This document shows positions 52,522-59,803 of a stretch of 64,000 nucleotides of DNA, one piece after another (the first letter of the stretch is position 1; each line of letters opens with the position of its first letter). This stretch comes from Allorhodopirellula solitaria (GTDB taxonomy: Bacteria; Planctomycetota; Planctomycetia; Pirellulales; Pirellulaceae): positions 1-64,000 of the forward strand of contig NZ_SJPK01000004.1 of NCBI RefSeq assembly GCF_007859855.1, in the 5' to 3' direction. The translations under genes were made by a program, and so were the position numbers. The notes beneath the pieces are model-generated. The model made no database searches. It worked only from the letters and a program-made list of their open reading frames with translations, and was not told the origin of the DNA.

Positions 52522-52896
52522 TCATGAATCCCATTTCGCATCATGGTTCTCGATCCACTCCTTCAGAGCTACCGCTTGATTGTGGTCCTCATCCTTGGCC
52601 CCGTAGAGCAGCAAAATTGTCCGCTTGCCTGCATCCTCGATCATTTGGGAAACATGGTCTTGAGCGTCTTTGAGTTCATCGAAATAACGCTGGCGAAATT
52701 CATCCCAGCGTTCGGGATCGTGATCGAACCACTTGCGCAGCTCTGTGCTCGGCGCGAGAACTTTTAACCACTCGTCCAGTTCAAGAGCCTCTTTACTGAC
52801 GCCGCGAGGCCATATTCGATCCACTAACACTCGGTAGTGACCGTTGTCATGAGGGATAGTGTCATAGGCCCTCATCGGACGAATCTTCCGCGGCAT
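52522..52896 (-). CDS. DUF488 family protein
   Basis: A 124-residue cytoplasmic protein. The ATG at 52896 is chosen because GAGG lies 6 bases before it; a TTG 12 bases upstream has no such site. Family motifs are YRVLVDRIWPRGVSKE near residue 20, WLKVLAPSTELRKWFDHDPERWDEFRQRY, and ILLLYGAKDEDHNQAVAL near the end. DUF488 proteins of this short type (YeaO-like) have no firmly proven activity. It lies between the PL11 and old-yellow-enzyme genes on the same strand. Confidence 0.88.
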   Translation of the reverse strand: MPRKIRPMRAYDTIPHDNGHYRVLVDRIWPRGVSKEALELDEWLKVLAPSTELRKWFDHDPERWDEFRQRYFDELKDAQDHVSQMIEDAGKRTILLLYGAKDEDHNQAVALKEWIENHDAKWDS

Positions 52897-52995
52897 CTTA
52901 TTCCTCAATCAAATGAGTGAGCGTCGTCACGGCACCCGCGTCCGAGTGCTGTGGCGATCATATCAGACATGGGTATTCGTTCAGCCGATCGATCC

Positions 52996-54075
52996 TCAGA
53001 CCGCCCGAGCATATTGGATGGGTAGGAGATCCTGGGCAACGTCCACTCCCAGTTCTTCAGCGGCGTGGTAGGGCCAGTAGGGGTCGCGCAACATCTCACG
53101 TGCCAAGGTTACCACGTCCAATTGCTCGCGTTGGATCGCGGCTTCGGCCTGTTCTGCTTGTGTGATCAACCAGCTCGCCGTTGTCGGGATATCGACCTCT
53201 CGGCGGATTCTTCCTGCGTACGGGATCATGAACCCAGGTTCGCTGGGGATGTTGGCAATATCAGGGGTGTTCATCCCGTGACTGACGTCAATCATATCCA
53301 GCCCAGCGGATTTCAAGCGGCCGATCAGGTCGATTGACTCCTCCAGCGTAACGCCTCCGTCCACCCAGTCCGTGACGGATAGGCGAACGGTGATGGGCAA
53401 TCGCTCAGGCCACACCTCGCGAACCGCTGCAAAGGTTTCCATGAGGAAGCGAATGCGGTTGTCGAAGCTGCCACCATATTGATCGGTGCGTTGATTTGAT
53501 AGCGGCGAATAGAATTCGTGTGCCAGATAGCCGTGAGCAAAGTGCACTTGCAGCCATTGAAAACCTGCTGCCAGAGAACGCTGGGCTGCCGCGACGAAGT
53601 CCGCCTTCACCCGCGCGATGTCGTCGAGTGTCATAGCGGCAGGAACCTTGTCCAGCTTGTCGCCGAAGCAAATCGCTGAAGGTGCGATGGTCTCCCAACC
53701 GCCCTCGCTTGCCCCGATGTGTGCACCACCTTCCCAAGATTTCTGCGCACTTGCTTTGCGGCCAGCATGTGCGATTTGGATCCCGGGCACTGCTCCTTGC
53801 TGTTTCATGAAATCTGCGATCCGCGCAAACGGCTCGACATGAGCGTCGGTGTAGATGCCGCTGTCGCCGGGGCTGATGCGACCATCTGGCGATACCGCGG
53901 TCGCTTCCATGATTACCAGTCCCGCACCGCCGACAGCGCGAGACCCCAAGTGAACCAAGTGCCAATCTGTGGGGAAACCGTCCTCCGATGAATACATGCA
54001 CATCGGCGACACCGCGATTCGATTTCGCAGCGTCACGTCCTTGAGTGGATAATTGTCAAACATCGAGTGCGACAT
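52996..54075 (-). CDS. NADH:flavin oxidoreductase, old yellow enzyme (YqjM-like)
   Basis: A 359-residue FMN enzyme. The ATG at 54075 starts MSHSMFDNYPLKDVTLRNRI; the open frame before it overlaps hemG and is not credible. The YqjM-class Cys and Tyr are in VSPMCMYS, the substrate-binding His residues in QIAHAGRKAS and HFAHGYLAHEFYSPLSN, and FMN-binding residues in the C-terminal block VTLAREMLRDPYWPYHAAEELG. It reduces activated C=C bonds of enones or electrophiles with NAD(P)H, often for detoxification. It is in line with hemG upstream (70 bp), possibly co-transcribed. Confidence 0.9.
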   Translation of the reverse strand: MSHSMFDNYPLKDVTLRNRIAVSPMCMYSSEDGFPTDWHLVHLGSRAVGGAGLVIMEATAVSPDGRISPGDSGIYTDAHVEPFARIADFMKQQGAVPGIQIAHAGRKASAQKSWEGGAHIGASEGGWETIAPSAICFGDKLDKVPAAMTLDDIARVKADFVAAAQRSLAAGFQWLQVHFAHGYLAHEFYSPLSNQRTDQYGGSFDNRIRFLMETFAAVREVWPERLPITVRLSVTDWVDGGVTLEESIDLIGRLKSAGLDMIDVSHGMNTPDIANIPSEPGFMIPYAGRIRREVDIPTTASWLITQAEQAEAAIQREQLDVVTLAREMLRDPYWPYHAAEELGVDVAQDLLPIQYARAV

Positions 54076-54145
54076 GGATGAATCCTGTGTGGTTGTCGAG
54101 AAGTAGAGAGGATCAGAGTGGACGAAGAAGCGACCGAGCACGTTC

Positions 54146-55663
54146 TTATTTAAGCGACTCGATGATCCGTCGCGCACGTGCTTGGGCTGCCGCGATCACT
54201 GGCGCGATTCCCACGCCTCCGTAGGCGTTAGTCGCTAGGTCCACGTTGGTGATTTGGCTGATGGCGGACTCAATCTCAGTAGCTTTTTTGAGATGCCCCA
54301 CTTCGTATTGCGGCATCGCATGATTCCAACGGATGACTTTCACCAAGGCGGCAACCTCGTGCACGCCTCTCGATTGATCCAAGCCGATGATCTCGCCGAG
54401 TTCTTGGGCGACGATCTCGACGATCTCGTCGTCCTGTTTTTGCAGGATTTCCGGATGCAAAGCACCGCCGACGAAGGCCCGTACGATCACATGATCGCGA
54501 GGCGCTCGGCCACTGAATTTTTCACTGGCGAAACTGCCTGCCAGAATCTCTCGCTGTTCACTCGGCGGCACGACGAAGCCGAACGTCTGCGGCATTCTAG
54601 CGATGGCTTCGCGGGGCACCGCCAAGACGACGATGGCGGTCGATGCGTAGCGGATCGACCGGAGCTGTGTCGCCGCCGTATCCAACGCGTTGGACTGGAG
54701 TGGATCGGCTGTCGACGCCATCAGCGAGCTGAGCAGGTTGGCCGATACCGGTGCGGGCGACGCCAAAATGAGATGATCGAAAAGCTCGCCCGTCGGACCG
54801 ACTTGAATTCCGTTGGCGGTGTTTTCTAGTGAGTCCACGGGACTGTTCAGGCGGATGTTTTCGTGCCCGAGGCGTGCTGCTAGTGCATGGGTTAGCTCGA
54901 TCATGCCGCCGGGAAAAGCGCGGAATCGCTCGTATCGGGCCCCGCTGCTATTTCGCTCTGTCGCATCGTCGCCGGAGCGTTTGCGGCGCAGCGTTGCTCG
55001 AGCGAGTGAGCCGTCGCGCGTCTCCATGTCCCACAGCGGTTTCATTGTTGCCGCCATGCTCAGCCGATCCACGTCAGCGGTGTAGATACCCGCGACGAGC
55101 GGAGCGACGATATTGTCGAGGCATTCGCGGCCCAGTCGCCGGGCGACGAACGAACCGACGCTCTCATCTTCGAGCGATGGATCTCGCGGGGCCACAAATC
55201 GCTCGGCGAGCAGACGCAGTTTGCCACCGGGCGAGAGCAGCGGCGTGGTCAGCATCGACATCAACTTAGTCGCCCGCATCAACACAAACCCATCGGGGAT
55301 AGGCACTAAGCGGCGCCCACAGGCGATCATCGCGCCACGGCCCTCGAGTTGAGGCCGAATGAGTTGGGCGGCTACATCGAGTCGTTGGCAGAGATCGATG
55401 GCCGCAGGGGGCTCCGTGGCGAACATGTCGGCGCCATGGTCGATGACAAATTCAGTGCCGCCGCGGCCGACCAGGTGCTCGCTCTGGATCACACCACCCG
55501 TTCTACCGGACGACTCGAACAAGGTGATTTCGAGCGGGACGCCCTCCGAATCGGCCAGCAATCGCAGATGCACGCCCGTTGCTAAGCCGGACAGGCCTCC
55601 GCCTACAATCGCAATACGCGTGGGAATCACACCAGATCCTTGGGCAGACGAGGCCGCAGACAC
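54146..55663 (-). CDS. Protoporphyrinogen/coproporphyrinogen oxidase (HemY/CgoX type)
   Basis: A 505-residue FAD enzyme. The start is GTG at 55663, with a second GTG at 55630 possible. The dinucleotide fold is RIAIVGGGLSGLATGVHL (16-33), followed by FESSGRTGGVIQSEH and the GADMFATEPPAAIDLCQRL region. SVGSFVARRLGRECLDNIVAPLVAGIYTADVDRLSM is highly typical of HemY-type oxidases. It oxidises protoporphyrinogen IX or, in the coproporphyrin route, coproporphyrinogen III. A HemQ-type enzyme is encoded at 33742-34668, which favours the coproporphyrin route, but the window alone cannot decide. The ppnP gene lies 11 bp upstream on the same strand. Confidence 0.88.
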   Translation of the reverse strand: MSAASSAQGSGVIPTRIAIVGGGLSGLATGVHLRLLADSEGVPLEITLFESSGRTGGVIQSEHLVGRGGTEFVIDHGADMFATEPPAAIDLCQRLDVAAQLIRPQLEGRGAMIACGRRLVPIPDGFVLMRATKLMSMLTTPLLSPGGKLRLLAERFVAPRDPSLEDESVGSFVARRLGRECLDNIVAPLVAGIYTADVDRLSMAATMKPLWDMETRDGSLARATLRRKRSGDDATERNSSGARYERFRAFPGGMIELTHALAARLGHENIRLNSPVDSLENTANGIQVGPTGELFDHLILASPAPVSANLLSSLMASTADPLQSNALDTAATQLRSIRYASTAIVVLAVPREAIARMPQTFGFVVPPSEQREILAGSFASEKFSGRAPRDHVIVRAFVGGALHPEILQKQDDEIVEIVAQELGEIIGLDQSRGVHEVAALVKVIRWNHAMPQYEVGHLKKATEIESAISQITNVDLATNAYGGVGIAPVIAAAQARARRIIESLK

Positions 55664-55673
55664 GAACGTTGCT

Positions 55674-55952
55674 TTACCGATAGAAGCAGAGGTACGCCGT
55701 CGGCTCGCTCACACGCACCTGAAACTTCATGTCGGCAGCAATCTTGAATTCTTGGCCGCTGGTGAAGTCCTCGTAGTCATCCTTGCCTGGCAGCTTGGCC
55801 GACATCGTGCCCGAGACAACTTTCATCAGCTCATGTTCGCTCGTGGCAAACTCATACTCGCCGGCCGACATCACACCGGAGGTGACGCGTCCTTCGCTGT
55901 TCTCAAAGCCGATTGACTTGACTTTTCCGTCGAAATATTCGTTGACGTTCAT
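55674..55952 (-). CDS. ppnP: Pyrimidine/purine nucleoside phosphorylase PpnP (DUF1255)
   Basis: A 92-residue cupin-fold enzyme that phosphorolyses a broad range of nucleosides. It starts MNVNEYFDGKVKSIGFE, a clear PpnP opening, and shows VTSGVMSAGEYEFATSEHELMKVVSG, FTSGQEFKIAADMKFQVRV and the C-terminal YLCFYR. The length is that of the family. It is 11 bp ahead of the hemY-type gene on the same strand, so co-transcription is likely although the functions are unrelated. Confidence 0.92.
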   Translation of the reverse strand: MNVNEYFDGKVKSIGFENSEGRVTSGVMSAGEYEFATSEHELMKVVSGTMSAKLPGKDDYEDFTSGQEFKIAADMKFQVRVSEPTAYLCFYR

Positions 55953-56179
55953 GCTGATTTTCCTAACAGAGTTCGATTAACGGGAACCATGAAACAACGT
56001 AACAGGCGACAGGTCAATCCGCGAGCACCAGCCACTCCCTCGGAGGGGGGCGTCGAAGGGATCGGCCGATTCGATCTTGACCGCGACGCCAACCATGCCG
56101 TAAACGACTGGTGAGATCGATGGGATCGATCGCAAAATTCCCCCGACCCACCACTGGATTCTCGACGGTAGCCAATCAA

Positions 56180-56812
56180 ATGAAGCGTCAATTCTTCCAT
56201 TGCGGATGTTTGTTCGTGATCGCCATTGCCGCTGGGCAAGCAGGTTGCAGCAAACAGGAAACCGCCAGCACGCCAGCTCCGACTGCAACCGTCGCGGTCG
56301 AACAGTCCCCCGAGCAGGCATCCGAGGCCGAAGCCGTGGTGAGCCATTTTCTCGACCGAATCCGCCGCGGCGGTGAAAATCACAATGCCATGTCTCTGCT
56401 AACCGACCGGGCTCAGTCGGAACTTCAGCGAATCGGCCAGGTTGTCCAACCGATCGGATCTCCCGATGCTCAGTTTGAGGTCACGCGGAGCACACCGATG
56501 CCGATCGACACGAATGACGCGGGAGAACCTGTCACCGGTCGATTGGTACACTGTATCTGGACCGAACCGGCAGCGGCTGAGGAGACAGACGAAACCGCCA
56601 GCGGACCGCAGACCTACCAGGTCGTGTGGTCGGTAATGAAGCAATCTGATGGTTGGAAAATCTCCGGGCTCGTACTGGAAATGAGCCCTGAAGAACCACC
56701 GATGGTCCTCGATTTCGAGAATGGTGAGCAAATGGCGAAAATTCTGGGCGGGGAACCTGCCGAGCAGACTGCCGCCACGCCCGAAGAAGAGACCCCAGCT
56801 CCGGTTCGCTAA
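56180..56812 (+). CDS. Lipoprotein of unknown function
   Basis: A 210-residue lipoprotein. The ATG at 56180 gives a lipoprotein signal (FFHCGCLFVIAIAAGQAGC; lipid-bearing Cys at about residue 23). After an Ala/Thr/Pro/Glu linker comes a globular domain (about 45-185): EAVVSHFLDRIRRGGENHNAMSLLTDRAQSELQRIG, then a beta part ending YQVVWSVMKQSDGWKISGLVLEMSPEEPP. This helix-then-sheet order resembles NTF2-like or DUF4878-type domains, but I am not sure. The last 25 residues are acidic and Pro-rich. It is divergent from ppnP and stands alone. Confidence 0.72.
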   Translation: MKRQFFHCGCLFVIAIAAGQAGCSKQETASTPAPTATVAVEQSPEQASEAEAVVSHFLDRIRRGGENHNAMSLLTDRAQSELQRIGQVVQPIGSPDAQFEVTRSTPMPIDTNDAGEPVTGRLVHCIWTEPAAAEETDETASGPQTYQVVWSVMKQSDGWKISGLVLEMSPEEPPMVLDFENGEQMAKILGGEPAEQTAATPEEETPAPVR

Positions 56813-56959
56813 GTAGCGCCGGAGCAGATAGGTGCTGAGATCTTCATCCTTCTCTCTGGCAGCATCGGCCTCGGACCTAGACGATCTATTGTGCTAGACA
56901 ACCTGCGGGGCCTTTCTCCCCAGAAAAAAATGCTTCACAGCGTTGCCCGTTGAGGCGCG

Positions 56960-57012
56960 GGTGTCTGGAAATCGGTGTCTGGAAATCGGTGTCTGGAAAT
57001 CGGTGTCTGGGG
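56960..57012. repeat. 14-bp tandem repeat, three full copies plus a partial
   Basis: GGTGTCTGGAAATC is repeated exactly at 56960-56973, 56974-56987 and 56988-57001, and a partial copy GGTGTCTGGGG follows at 57002-57012. Slippage-prone; no function is evident. Confidence 0.9.
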
Positions 57013-57071
57013 ATGGCGTTTCGGTTGCCTGCAGCTATTCTTTGCTGATCCCCGTCGGGATCCTCGCAGTG

Positions 57072-57136
57072 GTTCTCCTACCGCGTAGCGGTTTCAGAGA
57101 ATAGCCCGTGGATTGAGTGGGCCGCGTACCACTGGG
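57072..57136. repeat. Interspersed hairpin repeat, copy B
   Basis: From GTTCTCCTACCGCG to ACCACTGGGAA, about 70 % identical to 26981-27044 by eye. The CCCGTGG...CCACTGGG arms preserve a decayed version of the hairpin in copy A. It ends about 55 bases before the methylase start. Confidence 0.5.
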
Positions 57137-57191
57137 AACGTTTTCCTGAAGCGATTGAGACACACTGGATTTTTGCGGGCGAAAAGGATAG

Positions 57192-58061
57192 ATGGCGAGA
57201 TTGACTCAGCCTTTAAAGTGGCACGGCGGGAAGTACTACCTGCGGAAATGGATCGTGGGATTGATGCCGCCGCATCTGCACTATGTCGAGCCTTTCTTCG
57301 GCGGTGGCGGAATTTTCTTGGCCCGCGATCCGAGCCGCGACTGGATGGCCACTGGCGATGAGAAATTGCCCTCCGCCCTCAAGGGCAGCAGCGAGGTTGT
57401 TAACGATCTGCATGGCGAGCTGATCAATTTCTGGCGAGTGCTCCAAGACCCTGCGGACTTCGATGCGTTCCGGCAGCGGATGGAGATGACGCCGTTTAGT
57501 GAAGCCGAGTTTGAACGGGCTCTGGAACTCTCGAAAACTGACAGTAGCGATGCCACGGCACTGGATCGCGCGATCCAGTTCTTCATTCTCGCCCGTCAAT
57601 CCCGCCAGGGGCTGATGAAGGATTTTGCGACCCTGTCGAGAAATCGCACCCGGAGCCGGATCAACGAGCAGGCCTCCGCGTGGCTCAATGTCGTCAGCGG
57701 ATTGGCCGACGTGCATGATCGATTGCAAGGCGTCGTCATCCTGAATCAGAAAGCCACCGACGTGATTCGCAAACAAGATGGCGCCAACACTCTCTTCTAT
57801 TGCGACCCTCCCTACGTACACGAATCGCGGGCGACCACCGGCGAATACGCTTTTGAGATGAGCGAAGTCGAGCACGAGCAGTTGCTCGAGACGCTCGCTG
57901 CAGTCCAGGGCAAGTTCATGCTGAGCGGCTACCCGAGCGATCTCTATACCAAGTGGGAGCAGAAACACAACTGGACCCGGCACGAGATGATGATCGACAA
58001 CAAAGCGGCAGCCGGTGCGGCCAAAGAAAAGAAAACAGAGTGCCTGTGGTGTAACTTCTAA
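57192..58061 (+). CDS. D12-class DNA adenine N6-methyltransferase (Dam-like)
   Basis: A 289-residue methyltransferase. Motif order is that of the D12 (alpha) class: PLKWHGGKYYLRKWI (7-21, with the X-motif GGK), VEPFFGGGGIFLA (32-44, SAM binding), the NDLHGELINFW segment (71-81) and the catalytic DPPY in FYCDPPYVHES (205-208). It adds a methyl group to adenine in DNA; Dam relatives often target GATC, but the target here cannot be read from sequence. No restriction enzyme gene is adjacent, so it is an orphan methylase that may be phage-derived or regulatory. The flanking DNA upstream is repeat-rich. Confidence 0.88.
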   Translation: MARLTQPLKWHGGKYYLRKWIVGLMPPHLHYVEPFFGGGGIFLARDPSRDWMATGDEKLPSALKGSSEVVNDLHGELINFWRVLQDPADFDAFRQRMEMTPFSEAEFERALELSKTDSSDATALDRAIQFFILARQSRQGLMKDFATLSRNRTRSRINEQASAWLNVVSGLADVHDRLQGVVILNQKATDVIRKQDGANTLFYCDPPYVHESRATTGEYAFEMSEVEHEQLLETLAAVQGKFMLSGYPSDLYTKWEQKHNWTRHEMMIDNKAAAGAAKEKKTECLWCNF

Positions 58062-58239
58062 TCGCGGCCGCCAGCCCGTTTTGGCTGGAAAACTGTCTTT
58101 CCATGGCAAGCCCAATTCTGTATCAACAGGCTACTTAACGAAAGATTGGACGCGCTGCTCAGCGGATGAAGTCGCGCGGTCGGATAGGCTCATGGTTGCT
58201 TGCGCGGTCATGGCATCCACCATGACATCGCTCCGATGA

Positions 58240-59646
58240 ATGGGACGCATGAAGATGGAAAAAGTAGTCGTTCACGTCGGTTATCCGTTGTGGCGGAAGA
58301 ATATGTTGGTGGCCCTGGCACGCGCCAAAGAACTGCAGGATGAGGGAAATGAGGTCACGGTGACCTACTGCGCAGCCGAGGGTGGTTCCTGTGTTTGCAA
58401 TCAGTCCGGCAGCTCCATTGTCTGTCGCCTGTGTCGTTCTTGGGTCGAGGAGACTGCCTCGGGCATGCAGTTGCATACGATCGGATTGGCCGGTGCAGCT
58501 AGCAAAAACCCGTCCGCCGACGCTCCGCTCTCGACAGCTGACGTGCCGTTGTCGCAGCGCAAGGAACTCGTGGAAGGTGTGCTCAGTGGTCTGATTTCGA
58601 CATTTCGCATCCTGCCGCGAGACATTAAGAAAATCGCATCCTTGCAACGCATCAAACGCCAAATCTACGGCACCGCGCTGCGGCTGCATGCAGACATGTT
58701 TCGGCTCATGTCGTCGATTTCACCGGACCGTTTTGAAGTGTTCAACGGCCGGCATGCGTGCAGCAAATCCGGGCTATTGGTCGCCAAGCGTCTGGGGATT
58801 CCGTTCACGACGCTCGAGGTGAACGCCAACAAACGCCCGCTCGTTTTTCCCGGGCACACACCGCACGACCGACACGGGGTGCAGGCCCGAATCCGCACCC
58901 TGCCCGTCGATCTCGACCTGGCGACCCAGTTTTACGACGGTCGGCGACGGCCGCGGTTGAATCGATTCGCGAGTTCGCAGAGCGATTCATTTGAAATGCC
59001 CTCTCGAGAGGGCTATACCCGATTGGTCAGCGTCTTCTTGAGTAGCCAGGACGAGTTCGAATCGCTCGGGAAGAGTTGGAAGTCGCCCTTCCCACCCGAC
59101 TACCAGGTGATGCGAGAAACGTGCGAGCGATTTCCCGAAACCTTATTCCTGATTCGCTTCCACCCCAATCAGGCCGGTATCAAGAGTGACATCCGCAGCG
59201 GGTTTGATCCCGTCGAGCAACTGCCCAACGTGCGGGTTTTCGGGCCCACGGACGTCGCGAATACCTATGAGATGATCGATCAGTCCGACGTCATCGTCGC
59301 GTTCAACTCGACGGTCGGTGTCGAAGCATGCTGGGCCGGCAAGCCTTCGATTATGTTGGGGCCGTCGTTCTACGATGCCCTCGGCGTCGCCTACACGCCG
59401 CCTAACGTCGACGAGTTTTGGCGTCTGCTCGAGCAAGATCAACTCGAACCCAAAGATCGTTCCGGGGCTGCCCAGCTCGCCTATTACGTTTTGCGAGACG
59501 GCGACGAAATGAAGTACATTCACATCGAAGCGGGCAAACTGACCCCGCGTGGGATCACTCGCCGGCATCTCTGGAAAGCCGTCACGGCTCGCAATATCGA
59601 CACTGTCTGCAAGGAAGTCTTGAAGAAGTTTGTCCGCGCCGCGTGA
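58240..59646 (+). CDS. Capsule/polysaccharide-type glycosyltransferase with N-terminal Cys cluster
   Basis: A 468-residue protein of GT-B-like layout. The first strand is KVVVHVGYPLWRKNMLVALARAKELQ, and the second half contains FLIRFHPNQAGIKSD, VRVFGPTDVANTYEMIDQSDVIVAFNSTVGVEACWAGKPSIMLG, typical of capsule-synthesis and Kdo-type glycosyltransferases (nucleotide-sugar site). A Cys cluster (CVCNQSGSSIVCRLC, near residues 51-65) follows the first fold unit, as in several O-antigen or capsule transferases. There is no signal peptide. The ATG at 58240 or 58249 may be used. No polysaccharide cluster is adjacent, and the gene stop lies in a local tandem duplication. Confidence 0.75.
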   Translation: MGRMKMEKVVVHVGYPLWRKNMLVALARAKELQDEGNEVTVTYCAAEGGSCVCNQSGSSIVCRLCRSWVEETASGMQLHTIGLAGAASKNPSADAPLSTADVPLSQRKELVEGVLSGLISTFRILPRDIKKIASLQRIKRQIYGTALRLHADMFRLMSSISPDRFEVFNGRHACSKSGLLVAKRLGIPFTTLEVNANKRPLVFPGHTPHDRHGVQARIRTLPVDLDLATQFYDGRRRPRLNRFASSQSDSFEMPSREGYTRLVSVFLSSQDEFESLGKSWKSPFPPDYQVMRETCERFPETLFLIRFHPNQAGIKSDIRSGFDPVEQLPNVRVFGPTDVANTYEMIDQSDVIVAFNSTVGVEACWAGKPSIMLGPSFYDALGVAYTPPNVDEFWRLLEQDQLEPKDRSGAAQLAYYVLRDGDEMKYIHIEAGKLTPRGITRRHLWKAVTARNIDTVCKEVLKKFVRAA

Positions 59647-59707
59647 CGCCCGGGCCGCGTGACGCCCCCGTAGCGTGATGACTAAGCAACTGTGATGACG
59701 AAGCAAC
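59638..59707. repeat. Two short tandem duplications at the glycosyltransferase 3' end
   Basis: GCCGCGTGACGCCC occurs at 59638-59651 and 59654-59667 (16-base period; the first copy contains the gene stop codon). GTGATGACTAAGCAAC at 59675-59690 is repeated with one change at 59692-59707 (17-base period). These lie between convergent genes. Confidence 0.75.
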
Positions 59708-59803
59708 GCACGATCAATTTCTGTCGTAGTGGACGAGGCGACGAGTCCAAAGTCGATGAAACCGACACTTATTCATCGTGTGTTGCTAAGCAACCGTGAC
59801 GAC

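Larger units (their letters stand above)
56813..57191. other. Repeat-rich intergenic region upstream of the adenine methylase gene
   Basis: A 379-base gap holding the 14-bp tandem repeats (56960-57012) and an interspersed hairpin repeat (57072-57136), both listed separately. No gene or clear promoter is visible. Confidence 0.45.

Noticed and set aside
57192-58061. Adenine methylase considered as part of a restriction-modification or phage-defence island
   Set aside because: No nuclease, helicase or other defence gene lies within reach on either side.
57213-58115. 300-residue minus-strand frame opposite the adenine methylase
   Set aside because: Shadow frame of a gene with intact D12 motifs.
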